Below are positions 22,678-34,056 of a DNA stretch of 64,000 nt, in pieces; the stretch's first letter is position 1, and every line of letters starts with the position of its first letter. The notes beneath the pieces were generated by a model. The model did no database searches. It worked only from the letters and a program-made list of their open reading frames with translations, and had not been told where the DNA came from. The translations under genes were made by a program, and so were the position numbers. The DNA is from Immersiella caudata (Eukaryota; Ascomycota; Sordariomycetes; Sordariales; Lasiosphaeriaceae): positions 2,108,001 to 2,172,000 of the forward strand of contig JAULSU010000003.1 in the NCBI GenBank assembly GCA_030512335.1. The letters are read 5' to 3'.

Positions 22678-23300
22678 ATGTCCGACACCAAGGTCACCAA
22701 GGTTGTCCTCCAGAGCAACGATGGCACCACCATCGAAGTTGGTGCGTCGCAACGAGCTACCCTTCCACCCGACGTGCAGCGAGGCTTACTGAAAATATAT
22801 CAGATCGTGTTGTTGCCGAGCGGTCTATGCTCATCAAAAACTTGATCGAGGATTTGGGCGACGAGAGCGTAACAACTTCAGCCATTCCCATCCCGAACGT
22901 CAACGACCCGGTCCTCCGCAAGGTTGTAGAGTGGTGCGAGAAGCACCGTGGCGATTCCCTCCAGTCAGCCGAGGACGAGAGCGAAACTAGAAAGAAGGTC
23001 ACCGAAATCGATGAGTGGGATCAAAAGTTCATGCAGGTTGACCAGGAGATGCTGTTCGAGATCATCCTTGTGTGTTCTGTCATATTGTCATATTTCTGGA
23101 GCTCCGAAAACTGACTATCGCAGGCTGCCAACTATCTAGACATCAAAGCCCTCCTGGACGTTGGGTGCAAGACGGTGGCCAACATGATCAAGGGGAAGTC
23201 GCCGGAGGAGATCCGCAAGACGTTCAACATCACCAACGACTTCACGCCTGAGGAGGAGGAGCAAATCCGCAGGGAGAACGAGTGGGCTGAGGATCGTTGA
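22678..23300 (+). CDS. SKP1: Skp1, SCF ubiquitin-ligase adaptor (scon-3 type)
   Basis: Adaptor linking F-box proteins to Cul1 in SCF ubiquitin ligases; in Neurospora the orthologue is the sulfur regulator scon-3. Three exons (22678-22741, 22804-23069, 23124-23300) give 168 aa. The N-terminal BTB/POZ-like fold reads KVVLQSNDGTTIEVDRVVAERSMLIKNLIEDLG, then IPIPNVNDPVLRKVVEWCEKHR. The linker [45 protein letters not shown] leads into the F-box-binding C-terminal helices (SPEEIRKTFNITNDFTPEEEEQIRRENEWAEDR). All key family motifs are intact and the length is typical. Intron phases are 1 and 0. RBX1 lies on the other side of the Edc1-like gene and SMP3. Confidence 0.97.
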
Positions 23301-24270
23301 TTGCCGAAGTTCTCACGGGGCGAAGGGTAGTGGTTATGACGCCATCGCAGCCACAAACGCCGAGGTATTGCCACACTGCACCTGGTACCCATAACTATTT
23401 TGGCATTCTCTCGGGCGTACGGTTTTTGGTTTGTGCTCGTCTGCTTGTCACGAGAATGGGGCTGGGTTTTGGGAGGTTAAGTTGGTGTGGTATAGTGGGC
23501 AACAGGACCGACACGCCACAGTCGGCAGTTAGAGAGCCATAATTCTTTCCCATCGATGTTGCGTCCTGTTGAGAGCTAGCCAGTACACTGCTTTGCCGCT
23601 GGTTACCTCAGGACACTACATTACCATGTACATGCCTGATAGTCTTCGTTTTAACATCAGGAAGCGAATGACAGTCAGTGCCTAGATACAGATATTGAGC
23701 AAGCATACGGATGCCGTGGGAGTGACCATCCAGGTTCCTACAAGTCGTTGCAAAGATGGCTCTGCGTGACACGGATGGTTGTGACAAAATGATAGGTCAA
23801 CCTCCGTTGTAAAGTTTTGGTCACCAGCGATCAACGGTACCGTCCGTGTCTAAAATTCCTTACGGTTACCCCTCTGTCATGTGAGACCCAAGTGAGCTCG
23901 CAGGGAGATTGAAGGCCAGCAACTGAGGGCAGCTCGAGGCATGTGTCACATCGAACACATCATGGCAAGATGGCCCTGGTAGGTATGCATCAAAATGCTG
24001 CTCATTCCATTTTCCCAGACCCTAAAATGCGAATCGCATACTCCGGAAGATAGTTTGCCCTAGGTTGCCCAGCGAAATCAGAACCACCCTTTGCACGACT
24101 GCCGCCATTCCCTTTCCGCTCCTCTCCCCCAGAATTCTTGCCCCCTCGTCAAATCATTTCTCTCGTCGAAGGCGGTGTACGTCTCGCAAGTATCGCGAAC
24201 CCTAGAACAGGGAAACTAGGCGGGTTCGGGGGTGGTGAAGTACGCCGAATGAAAGGAGGATATGATGCAT
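23301..24270. other. Convergent flanks of SKP1 and the eL39 gene
   Basis: Nearly 1 kb of ordinary intergenic sequence between two stop codons, with only very short frames. Nothing further is recognised. Confidence 0.5.
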
Positions 24271-24745
24271 TTAGATGCCGAGGCGGGTCTTGCGCCAGTG
24301 TCTCCGCTTGGCGTTATATCTACAGAACATTAGCCCTGGTTCCTGGGATGCAGATGTGAAGATCGAATCTCGAAGGTTGTGGGAGAATCCATCAGAGTTG
24401 ATGTGCCTCAAGATAGCATCTCTCGTCGAAAATATTCGGTGATCGGAGGATGAAGGCCGTACCTGATGGTGTTGCCGGTGCGGAGACGAATCCATTGGGG
24501 AATGGGACGGTTCTGCTTCTGCGCCTTGGCAAGCTTCTGCTTCGTCTTGAAAGTCTTGTGGCTCTGTAGAGGTGAAATGCCAATCGTCAGCTTCCCTTCT
24601 AGACTTCAATTGTCACCCTCGAAATGGACCCCTCCCCGTCTCCAGCTCGTGTGCAAATCGTCGGTCGGGCGAGTATTCAGCTTGGAGCTGGAAACAGGAA
24701 AAGATCATTTTGGCGTTTTGGGAATCAGTCTGTACTAACCGGCAT
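24271..24745 (-). CDS. RPL39: 60S ribosomal protein eL39
   Basis: Very small basic protein of the large subunit lining the exit tunnel. Three exons are inferred: 24740-24745 (only ATG CCG), 24463-24563 and 24271-24319, giving 51 aa, exactly the family length. The protein runs MP, then SHKTFKTKQKLAKAQKQNRPIPQWIRLRTGNTIR, then YNAKRRHWRKTRLGI, which matches eL39 throughout. Intron 1 (176 bases) follows a six-base coding exon, an arrangement common in fungal RPL39 genes. Both introns have GT...AG ends, and the second splits an Arg codon. It is easily missed by automated prediction because of its size. Divergent from ARL1 across 750 bases. Confidence 0.95.
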
Positions 24746-25495
24746 TTTGACGGTGCTGTCGCGATGTACCGAGTCGGTTGTCGTGGTGTTGCGATTTGAC
24801 GATGCGGAGAGAAGTTGTAATTATTTGGTGTGGGCTGGAAAATGCAGGAAGGAGGGCTCGGAAAGTTGTGTGTGGCTGAATCACGTAAGCGGATGGGTGG
24901 CTGGCTGTGGCTTGTGGTGTGCATCAGGGTTTGCAGGCGGAAATTTTACACTGTGCCAGAAAACCTGATATCAGCGCTCAGTATGTTGGCTTTCAGCGCC
25001 TTTTACTCTACCACAGGGCAAAGACCGCCTGAAGGTTGCTAGCATCTACGCACTGTGCGACCCCTCTGGCCTTGAACCGGGAGCGGAACTGCTGTTGAGT
25101 GCCGAAGAGTTCCACAGCGTCCGTATCTGCCAATCGAATGCAAGTGCCGATCGGGCCTACGCCGTGTGCTCCGGCTGCCTCTCGCATCGGACTGGAGACT
25201 CTTGTTGAACGAATCCCAAGTCTGGTCGCGACTTGCGCAAAGAAAAATTTGGCCAAATATTAGATTACCAAGCAGCCATCACCAATCGTCCCGCAGGCGC
25301 TTGTTGCTTGTCCTATAGCTCCTCATCAGCCCCCGTTGCCACTGTCGAGCCGTCACCGCCGCGAGCCGCGCCAAAAGCCAGCTGTCCCATCGTCTACGCC
25401 TGAGCCGGCGCATCGGCCACAGCGTCGAGCCACCACTTCCTCCGTGCACTACATCATCACTACCGAAACGCGAAGGGCACATATACACACAAATC
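24746..25495. promoter_or_regulatory. Divergent promoter region of RPL39 and ARL1
   Basis: A 750-base intergenic region. A perfect 12-base palindrome, ATTTGGCCAAAT, lies at 25247-25258, about 240 bases before the ARL1 start. Short frames in the middle look incidental. Confidence 0.5.
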
Positions 25496-26250
25496 ATGGG
25501 TCAGAGCGTGTCCTGGCTGTCCAGCCTGCTGTGGGCGAAAAAGGAGATCCGCATTCTGATCCTGGGACTGGTACATGATCCCTCCCAGCCTTACCCCGGT
25601 TTGTCTCACGGTCTTTCATACTGACCCAGCTCCCGTCTCGTAGGACAACGCCGGAAAGACCACGCTGCTTTATAGGCTCAAGGTACGACCCCTACTCGCG
25701 GAGCGACGTATGACTCCCAGTTAGGTCTCACATGCGGGATACAGATCGGAGAAGTGGTGACAACGATACCCACTATCGGGTTCAACGTCGAGTCGGTTAC
25801 GTACAAGAACCTGAACTTCAACGTGTGGGACCTTGGTGGACAAACGAGCATCAGGCCATACTGGAGATGCTACTATGCCAACACGGCAGCCGTCATCTTT
25901 GTGGTTGACTCCACCGATATCGAGCGCCTCCAGACCGCAGCGGATGAGCTGGCAGCGATGCTGAACGAAGAGGAGTTGAAGGATGCCGCATTGCTAGTGT
26001 TTGCGAACAAGCAGGACCAGCCGGGCGCAAAGGGGGCGGGCGACATATCACAGGCGCTACGGCTCGGCGAGCTGCGGGACAGGAACTGGAGCATAATGGC
26101 GTGCAGCGCTGTGGAAGGCTCCGGCGTAACGGAGGGGATGGACTGGTTGGTGGTACGACCCTGGCCCTGCCCTAGCTCTCGCTCTGCTCGCATGCCGTTT
26201 CGAGAAGAATCGCTAACGAAAGGACACAGCAAACGGTTTCACAGGAGTAA
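25496..26250 (+). CDS. ARL1: Arf-like small GTPase Arl1
   Basis: Trans-Golgi small GTPase that recruits GRIP-domain golgins and acts in vesicle tethering. Four exons (25496-25570, 25644-25682, 25745-26152, 26230-26250) give 180 aa. The N-terminal MGQ (myristoylation) leads to EIRILILGLDNAGKTTLLYRLKIGEVVTTIPTIGFNVESVTYKNLNFNVWDLGGQTSIRPYWRCYYANTAAVIFVVDSTD. Later come FANKQDQPGA and CSAVEGSGVTEGMDWLVQTVSQE. The nucleotide-binding motifs GLDNAGKT, WDLGGQ, NKQD and CSA are all intact, and switch I (TIPTIGFN) is as in Arf/Arl proteins. The VESVTYKNLNFNVWDLGGQ segment and the ending favour Arl1 over Arf1. The last coding exon is only 21 bases. If intron 3 were not removed, the frame would run on into non-homologous sequence to about 26587. 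Confidence 0.95.
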
Positions 26251-27100
26251 ATGGGACCTGCATTTGGACTTCCACGGCAGGGAGTGTCTGTACATCTACT
26301 ACATGCCAGACATGCTTGGGTACAACTCGGAAAGCGGTCGGCTTCCTCGGCGTTTGTGTGGGCCAGGTCGACCCCTCGATCCCATGGACGACATATCATG
26401 CCAACGGCGCGGAATTGCATCAGAGAAGGCGGGATCAGCGTTTAGGGCGCATCTACTTTTACACCCCTTTAATACAACGGCCCTGGCCAAGGACGCCAGG
26501 GTTATTTTTCACTCGGACTGTTTCGTTCATGAATCTTGGGGAGATCGCAGGGATGCGTTGGAGTTGCCGTACCGGTTGTTTACTTGAGCTACTGACTCTT
26601 TGCGGGAACAGATGGATAGGCCCCTGAGCCGATTTTCAAAAGCCGCAGGTTGAGTTTGACGACTCCGCGGAGCTTTACAAGGCTCGGACATCCACTCGTA
26701 GGCCGTTGGATATTGCCGAACGGCTTGATATTGGTGTACCCATACTCCGGGGTGTTTGTCAGCGCCCTCACTCCTTGGATTCGCATCCAGATAAACCCCA
26801 CTGCCAGTTCCGTGGGGCCGTCATTCCATTGTTTCTCATTGGCTCCTAACCACTTATACACACACGTTCTTCAGTCGAAGAGCCTGATCATCCACCATCT
26901 CCAATCCCACCTCAGGGACACTGATGGTAATGCAGGGGATGACCAACTCCTCAGTGAGTGTCCTCGCGTAAGTGCTAATCTAAATATCTTCTAGTCGCTC
27001 TTGGCTTCAGGACATTTCCACTTTCGTTGCTTGTTTGGATATCGCATCAAATTTGAAGCTCTACGAAACTTGTTCCCAATTACGCCACCGTATGTGCATC
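26251..27100. other. Intergenic region downstream of ARL1
   Basis: No gene is recognised. Frames of 80-115 codons occur on both strands but without domains. This begins a ten-kilobase stretch poor in intact genes. Confidence 0.45.
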
Positions 27101-28160
27101 ATGGGAGAAAACACAGAACAGCGGGTGTATACCACCTCCAATGGCTACCCCATGGAGAGCTCCCAGAAGTATCGGAGAATCAACAACGGTCCCTTTCTCC
27201 TTAGGACTTTCATATGCTTGACCTTCTAGCCCACTTCGACCGCGAACGCATCCCCGAGCGAGTTGTCCACAGCAAAGGAGCCGGTGCGTGCGAGCAGTTC
27301 GAAGTCACCCACGACGTGAGCGACATTACCTCGATCGACATGTTCAACCAAATTGGAAAGAAGACTGAGGTTCTCGCCCGTTTCTCAACCGTCGGCGGCG
27401 AGAAAGGCTCATCCGACGCCGCCCGCTACCCAAGAGGTACCTCCTCGCCCCCTTTCCTACCCCTGAGCGCCATCAACTATCTCCAGGTACTCACACCCGC
27501 CCAAGCTAAATCGTTCCCAGTAAACATATTCGACCTCACCAAAGTCTGGCCTCACTCCCTCGCGCCCCTCCGCCCCGTCGGAAAATTGACTCTGAACCGC
27601 AACCCCCAGAACTACTCTGCCGAAATCGAACAGGCTGCCATTTCCCCTTCGCATCTAGTACAGTACCAAGTGTCGAACCCTCTGCGGATCCTGTCCTGCA
27701 TGCGAGACTGTTTTCGCATCCCGATACGCAGCGTCACCGCATGGGGACGAACTGCAATTTCATCCCTGTGAATAAGGCAGCGAAGGTGTGGAACCCGTTT
27801 CAGCGGGGTGGGGGGATGAGACGCCAGGGCATGAGAATTCGGTGGGGGGGGGGGGGTCCGGGGGTAAGGTATATAGAGGGGAAAGGGGTGGTGAGTGCAG
27901 ACGAGGAGGGGGAAGGAGGGAGGATGAGTAGTTTAGTTTTCGGGGAGGTGGGCGAGGAGGACTATATCCAAGTGAGGAGGTTGTGGGAGGTCCTAGGGTG
28001 GGAGGAGGACCATCAGGCTAGATTAGTAGGGAATGTGGCCGAGTATTTGGCTGGGGCGAATAGGGAGGTGAGAGAAAAGACATTCACGATGTTTGGGAGG
28101 GTGGATGAGAAGTTGGGCGAGAGTATCAGGGAGGCTACGGATGTGTTAGTAGAAGCGTGA
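27101..28160 (+). pseudogene. Catalase pseudogene (small-subunit, monofunctional type)
   Basis: Clear but broken homology to heme catalases, spread over changing frames. Segment 1 (from 27101) reads RVYTTSNGYPMESSQKYRRINNGPFLL, then shifts frame by one base near 27203. Segment 2 (27214-27438) reads MLDLLAHFDRERIPERVVHSKGAGACEQFEVTHDVSDITS...STVGGEKGSSDAARYPRG, keeping the distal His. About 150 residues of the heme domain are then missing, and homology resumes near 27478 (QVLTPAQAKSFPVNIFDLTKVWPH). A second frame change near 27657 precedes RLFSHPDTQRHRMG, where the heme-ligand Tyr is His. The C-terminal domain remains open to 28160 (VGNVAEYLAGANREVREKTFTMFGRVDEKLGESI) after a 13-base G run at 27844-27856. 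It cannot encode active catalase. Confidence 0.9.
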
Positions 28161-31100
28161 GTAATAGGGGTTTGTTTTGATGGTGGATTACGAGATCAGG
28201 GGTCAAGGTATTTGTGCGACGTTTTGTGTTGAGAGAGCTGTCGCGAAAGGGTTCAACCGTTCCTATGAGAATCCCTGACAAGGACAAAAGAATTCTAATA
28301 CAACTCCCAACTCTCGCGGTATACTGTTTGGAAGTTTTATTGCCACCGCAGGTGTAGGTGGTTAAACGTGTTCTTGCGCGCGCGCGCCGGTGGACTACCC
28401 AAGCCCTGCAGCACACTCGTTCCCAAGACCACACAAAGAAACCTCAGCATAGGTACGTCGATGATTTTGGCCCCTTACCCGCCCCGTCGCTCAGTCGTGC
28501 CATGGTCTCGGCACGTAGTCCTCCAACCAGTACTGTTAGCGCAGTGTGCAATGTCGTGTTTGAGCTGTTTGTATTTGCTAGACATGACGCAGCGAGTAGC
28601 TATGAGTCGGAAATTTTCCGCAACATCACCATAGTGCTGACAGGCTTTCTCTGTGCGCCCCCAAACAAAATCGAGGGCGGTAGAACAAGAAAGACGTCGG
28701 AAAGGGGTGAAGGCGATGGCGCCGAGACAAAGGTCTGATGCCAAGGCGGGAGCGGGACTTGGCTCTGTGGGGATGGCGTCGAGGGCTGACCAGGGGGTTG
28801 ACGTGAGATGGAGGGGCTAGAAATAGAAACCCCGTGCAGTAAGGGAATCCGTACCGATTCTTGTCTCGTGGCATAATAGTGGTGAGAGGCCCTTGCAGGG
28901 ACTATGTAGATGACTTTGCTGTCATGATATCTCGTACCGCGGTCCTTTTTTCAGTTGGAGGCGGAGGATCTCGAGGTCGTTTTCTTCCGGGTAGGCCAAA
29001 GCGGGGGTGGGTGAGCTTCTCTGGCGGAGTGAAAGACAATTGAATGTAGTTATGATGATTCTGAAACAACTTTGATGTTACTGGAATCGGGTATTCGCGA
29101 CTTGGGTGTCACAGTCTAGGCCTCGCCCAACTCCCGGTCGCAAAAAGAGCTGAGATGGGCAAAACTGCTACCTACTTCAGGTTCCACTCCTAAGCGCATG
29201 CTAAACGAAAGGCACGCCCGGTCAAGAGCACACCTCCCGGCACCGGGATCTCCAGAGTGGCGCGTGTCGGTGTTGGCAAACACTCAATTGCTCATCCCAA
29301 GATGTGAACTGGCTGGGGGAACGTTGCTCTGGCCCCCAACCACGTCTGCCCTACGCAGCACACCGGCCGTGTTCCATCACCACAGCAGTTCTAGGCATAT
29401 TCTAGCGAGTGTGATTGGCGCGATATGTATCGGACGACGCACGTCACCGCAATAAAGTGTTGTGCAGACGACTTCACTTGCGTAGGGAGCTTGGCTTGAT
29501 TACGTACCTGTATCCGGGCGACGTGACCTATTCATCGTCCGTGTGACGGACCTGGCATCCAAGGACCAAAACAAGAGACCGGGAGGCCAAATTGCACCCA
29601 AGACGTTCGACCGCCTGACGCGGCCAAAGCGGATTCCACGTCAACCGGCGAGAGAGCGCACCGACGCCGGACTCGTCCACCGACACGTCTTCATCGGCTA
29701 GAATCCGACACAAGGAAACGGGGGTCGGATGGCGGGGTAGCAATCCACAGGGCATTTTAGCCCAAGTCCCGGGCTGCAGTATGACTCCCTCTCAAGAGCG
29801 GTGTGGGACTGGGGCACCGCATAGGTCGCTTTCGGGCAGCAGAATCAAGAAGCAGTCATACCGCATTGGAACAATGCTGCATCGAGTCGAACGACGTGAT
29901 GACCGTATACAAACGAGAATCAAGGTTGCGAGAGTCCAGGCCCAGTGGAGGAAACGGGAACGACCAGGAGAGGGTCAGTTTGGTGACGAGCTTAGTCAGA
30001 AGAGGAAAAGAAGGAGAAGGCCTGTGGAAGTCGCGCCTCCCGTTGCCGAACTCCCGCGATCTCCACCACCTGACCTTGGTAGCCATTCCTTCCAGCGCAC
30101 TTCGCCCTTGCGTATCGGCTCCCGGGAATGCCCTCATCAGGGGCACATTCACTTTGGCACCTGACAGCCTGAAAGAGCCTCGCGAAGTCAACCTCGGTCG
30201 CTTTTGGTGTCGCGTCTCGGCGGGGGATAAACAGGCCCCACCAGCGGAATCCGCTTCCCCAATGCCAGCCTTGTGGCCCCGCACAGGCGACTCATGCAGG
30301 TTTTCGACGTCGACCTACCAGCAAGCCGAATGCTGCTGCGTGAGCAGCAAGAAGCCGCATCAGATAGGTGAACACGGCGATAGGCAAGTACGCTAACTAT
30401 TAGTGCGGCGGTGGCGTCCACGTCTTCGTACCTCTTTCAGTTGACGGTGGTGTTGAAGGTCGGGGTGAGGGGCCGATTTGCTGAGAGTGAGGAAGCGGCT
30501 CCGGGACCCAGCTTACTCGGGCTGCCCGTGTTTACCCTGGCAATCTTGACCAGTTTCGGCCCTCTTCACTATTTTGGGGTCCACGCCCAACGCCCAACTC
30601 AACATCTCAATCATACCGACGTGAGGATGGTTGAGTCATTTCAGTCAAGGCGCACTGATGTTGGCCTAGCAATCGGCCGCGTGTGTCTTGCTGTGCCCGC
30701 TCCCCCTCATGCTTCCAAGTTACAACCAACCGGCGATCCTGGGGAACGGCTAAGGGCGGGGGGGAGACGGTCGAGGGAGTCAAGCGAAGCATCGCTGCCT
30801 GATAAGGTCATCGAGACAGGCTCGCGGTACGCCTCTTAAGGCGTCCAATCCCAGGGGCGCACAAGATTTAGTGACACTCAATCCGGCGTTTTCCTGCCGA
30901 TGGCGCCAGCCGTCCCATTGGGCCCCGCAGCACCTGCATACTCACGCCGAGTCAGGACTGGCGCATCAGCGAAGCAATCTTTGAGCGTGACCCCAGTTTC
31001 CGTTGTCTGCTGGAAGCACTCGAATGCAACATGCAACGTGTGCCGAGCCCCTGCCGTCAGCACATGTGCAGGGCGACGGTCTAGGTCTTCCCAAGGACTT

Positions 31101-31415
31101 TCGGGGAACAACTCCCGCAATGAGTACCTACCTACCTATCACTCCTCCACAGGGGGTGAGGGCAACGTATAAGTATGGCGTCCGGCCACCGTCCGCGAAC
31201 CACTTGCCCGTTCGGTTTTTTTGGTTCATATATAACCACAAAGGAACTTCTTCCCCAGTTGCTTGATCCGCTGCCTCGACCATCAATTGCAGCACCCGGA
31301 GTGCATCATACCAACCTGGAACCCTGGAGGGCACTCTTTCGACCTAGCATCAACCCATCTACGGAACACGGTGCTGATACGACTGGAACATCGTCGTCCC
31401 AGACCAAACAACATC
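28161..31415. other. Gene-poor stretch after the catalase relic
   Basis: Over 3 kb with no gene I can support. Overlapping short frames occur on both strands without recognised motifs. A CG run (GCGCGCGC-type) lies near 28375-28386. TATA-like elements near 31166 and TATATAA near 31230 probably belong to the promoter of the small gene at 31416. Confidence 0.45.
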
Positions 31416-31739
31416 ATGTCCTCCTATCCTCCCCCGGCCAGCCCTACCAGCCCTTCCTCTTACGGAAGCGTAAGCCCAGCTCCAGCCAGACGCGAGAGAA
31501 AACCCCATGCTAACTCTCCCCCCCAGGGTCGAAGTTTCAGCGCGGGTAGCGGAGACTGTCTCATCCCGATGGCATCTCCCACACTTAGTGACCGCAGTCT
31601 GTCGCTCAGCAGCCCCCGGCCAAAGCCCCAAAAGGTCAATGCCAACAGCTACTGCGGACGACACTCAGATGAGTACCTCTTCGGTCCCATCGCCGACTCT
31701 GCAAGCCGTATCTGGCACAGCATCACCAAGAAGGAGTAG
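31416..31739 (+). CDS. Small conserved-looking hypothetical protein (88 aa spliced)
   Basis: I do not recognise a named family. The ATG at 31416 follows a TATATAA box about 185 bases upstream. A likely 57-base intron at 31470-31526 has donor GTAAGC, branch GCTAAC and acceptor CCCCCCAG. Removing it gives 88 aa; keeping it adds 19 in-frame residues without a stop (107 aa). The N-terminus is Ser/Pro/Tyr-rich (MSSYPPPASPTSPSSYGS). The middle is Ser-rich, and the C-terminal segment, NANSYCGRHSDEYLFGPIAD followed by SASRIWHSITKKE, has the look of a conserved motif with one Cys and one His. There is no signal peptide or membrane helix. The splice signals and promoter box support a real gene. Function is unknown. 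Confidence 0.6.
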   Translation: MSSYPPPASPTSPSSYGSVSPAPARRERKPHANSPPQGRSFSAGSGDCLIPMASPTLSDRSLSLSSPRPKPQKVNANSYCGRHSDEYLFGPIADSASRIWHSITKKE

Positions 31740-33582
31740 TAACGCCACTACCCCTTCACTTCACGACGCTTGGCATGTCGGCTAGACCGCAAGAGCTCGG
31801 CCTACGACAAAAAAAACTCCGCTTCAACGAATTCATGGCAGGCGACACTTTTCTCGTTAAAATCTTTACTAATTTCTTTTTCTAATCATCCCACGCTGGC
31901 TGGAACAGTTTGTACAATGTCAGAGGAGGATGATACCTACTTGTCTAATGTGTCACGAGTTATGAGAATTTGATACCACTGTGAAGAAGGAAAGGGAGGG
32001 GAATGGGAGCAGCATTTAAAGAGATTGATGGGGTTTGGACCATTTGGGTGTGAGATAAGTTCATGGAAAGGAGATAGCATAAGAATTGGCATTGGAAACA
32101 AGCTGAGACTGCGGAGAGATCCGGAGACAGGTTATGAAGAGACAAAACTTCCACCATGTTGCTAAAACCATACGCAGTGAGCAAATCATTCATCCATGGA
32201 GTCGCGGATCAGAAGAGGGGACCAGCTAGATGTGCACCTTGCCTGGTGCGGACATCTACGCAGACCCCCTCAACATGAGAAGGGGGTCGGTGTTGATCTC
32301 ATTGCAGACGACATTACTCAATTTCAAAAGACGCCCCGAGTGTATCCAAGGGGGCGTCAGTTTCACTACCTACGAAGGGTCTGTCAAGCATCGGAATATG
32401 CCTTCTCAGCATGATCAGAGGCACGATCAACTTTGAAAGATGCCTTGATATAATGTCAATAGGCCTCAGACTAGAGGTCTCCATGGCTGAGGCCTTGGTA
32501 GAAATCAAGACACCGAGATCTCAACCGCACTGGATATGAGGGCTTCCAAACCCAGGGTGCCCAACTCCGGTTGTCCGAAACCAGAGGTGAGGAGAGAGAA
32601 GACAACCTATGATGTGGGCACTGATCAAGTCCTGGATTTTTATGTCTCTGGCTGTGCAAAACAAGAACCAAAGAAGAGAAAACGTAAACGCGCAACGTAA
32701 AAGGGGGTTATCCCAACAACTCAACTCCGGGACTCCAGAATTCCCAGCCTTTGATATACTTCCAACTCCACAGATCCACAGCACCCGGCTGCTTGAACTG
32801 TCATATCAACTCTGCTTGCTGGGATGGAAGAGAGTGCATCTTGAACCCACACACCAACCCGCACACCAACCCGCTGTATCCGCCCTATGTACCAAGCCCT
32901 AGCACGTTAACGTGCTTTTGGATCTTCCCATACCCGTCCCAAAACATTCTTCGGCCTTATTGGGCACATAGGATCAAGTATTTATGAGCCCTCAAGTCCC
33001 AATGTCTGTTGCCAAATCCACCTAGCCCCGTTGCACTCTTCGGAAAAGGCGTGCCTCTTTCGAGGCCGTTTGTGAATGCCGAAGCCAACATGCCGTCCCG
33101 ATGCGTTGACGCTTCGGTGCAGGAGGACCGCTACCTTCCTCAATCCCCCGAAGCGGCCTCCACCTCGGAGAACTCTGCCGCGTCGTCTCGACCCTTCCGC
33201 TTGGACGACGGTATCTCCTGGGAAGAGGTCTGGGAAGAGGCTTGGAGTTTAGGAACGTCTTGGTCGTCTATTGCCCTGTGCGAGTCACGTCTGTCAGCAT
33301 TGAACCTCTGGTGGGTTGGGGAATTTCTCCTCGTTTAGGAGGTAGGGAGTTCTCCTTGGTTTACCGATGCTGGAGATGAGACAGAATAAGTTTGAAGAAG
33401 GGAAGAGATGCATTGGGGGTGGTAGTACGAACTCTTCGCCGCTCTCACGGCCATCGTCGCTGTCATCATCACCATCATCGCCATCGCCCCCATCGCCGTC
33501 GCCCCCATCGACATGGCCATCACCCCGAAACGAAGGCCCTTGCGTCAACGAGACAAGGATAGAGCTCCCTTGCCCTGAAGCA
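31740..33582. other. Region without a supported gene
   Basis: Short frames only. A perfect 16-base palindrome, AGCACGTTAACGTGCT, lies at 32901-32916. An imperfect CATCGC/CATCRC repeat at about 33447-33525 would read Asp/Gly-rich on the minus strand. Two copies of a 12-base unit (CACACCAACCCG-like) sit near 32850-32875. Confidence 0.4.
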
Positions 33583-34032
33583 TCATCTGTCTCGGTACTC
33601 GGGCACAGCGAAAGAGCTTGTGGCCCTGGGAAGCAAGCTTGCATAGGTACTCTGGAACTGCCTTTCTGGCGAGCCCTGCATTTCCTCGATGATTTTTACC
33701 ATCTTCTTCCATTCGTCTGCGGATCCAATGAACGTTGCAAGGTTAGGATTCAATTCCAGTAATTGCCGGGACGCCTGGGTGGGGCTGCGCAGATTTTTGA
33801 TGCGTTTTTGACACGGGGGAATGTGTAAAAGAGCGGTATCTGAGAGGCCGGCGGGCGCTTGGGAATTAGCGGCGGGACGACTGAAGGCGGCAGAAGGGTT
33901 GGGGATGGCAGAGAGGTCAGATATAAGTTTGTCCAAGAAACAAATGCAGGCGACCTCGATCGGTCCTTGTGGTGAAAGATGTCGACCGCTGAATACAGCG
34001 CATGGCGGTCTACCCGCTGGTTTTTCACCCAC
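33583..34032 (-). CDS. Possible hypothetical ORF, maybe part of a decayed gene
   Basis: A 149-codon frame whose second half looks protein-like (SPTQASRQLLELNPNLATFI and DEWKKMVKIIEEMQ would form amphipathic helices), but with no domain I recognise. An overlapping minus frame of 114 codons (33750-34094) connects to the 57-base tandem repeat upstream. The two frames compete over the same DNA, and neither has clear splice signals. It may be a real exon, the remnant of a broken gene, or chance. It lies inside the gene-poor 26-37 kb stretch with other broken fragments, so I favour a remnant. Confidence 0.25.
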   Translation of the reverse strand: MGEKPAGRPPCAVFSGRHLSPQGPIEVACICFLDKLISDLSAIPNPSAAFSRPAANSQAPAGLSDTALLHIPPCQKRIKNLRSPTQASRQLLELNPNLATFIGSADEWKKMVKIIEEMQGSPERQFQSTYASLLPRATSSFAVPEYRDR

Positions 34033-34056
34033 TGATGCCTCAACCGCCGTAACTCC

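Noticed and set aside
26153..26587. C-terminal extension of ARL1 by read-through
   Set aside because: It arises from reading intron 3. The spliced ending (MDWLVQTVSQE) matches Arl1 and the read-through has no homology.
33447..33525. CATCGC-type repeat considered as a CRISPR or coding Asp-rich repeat
   Set aside because: Units are short and imperfect with no spacers; it reads Asp/Gly-rich on one strand but without a supported gene.
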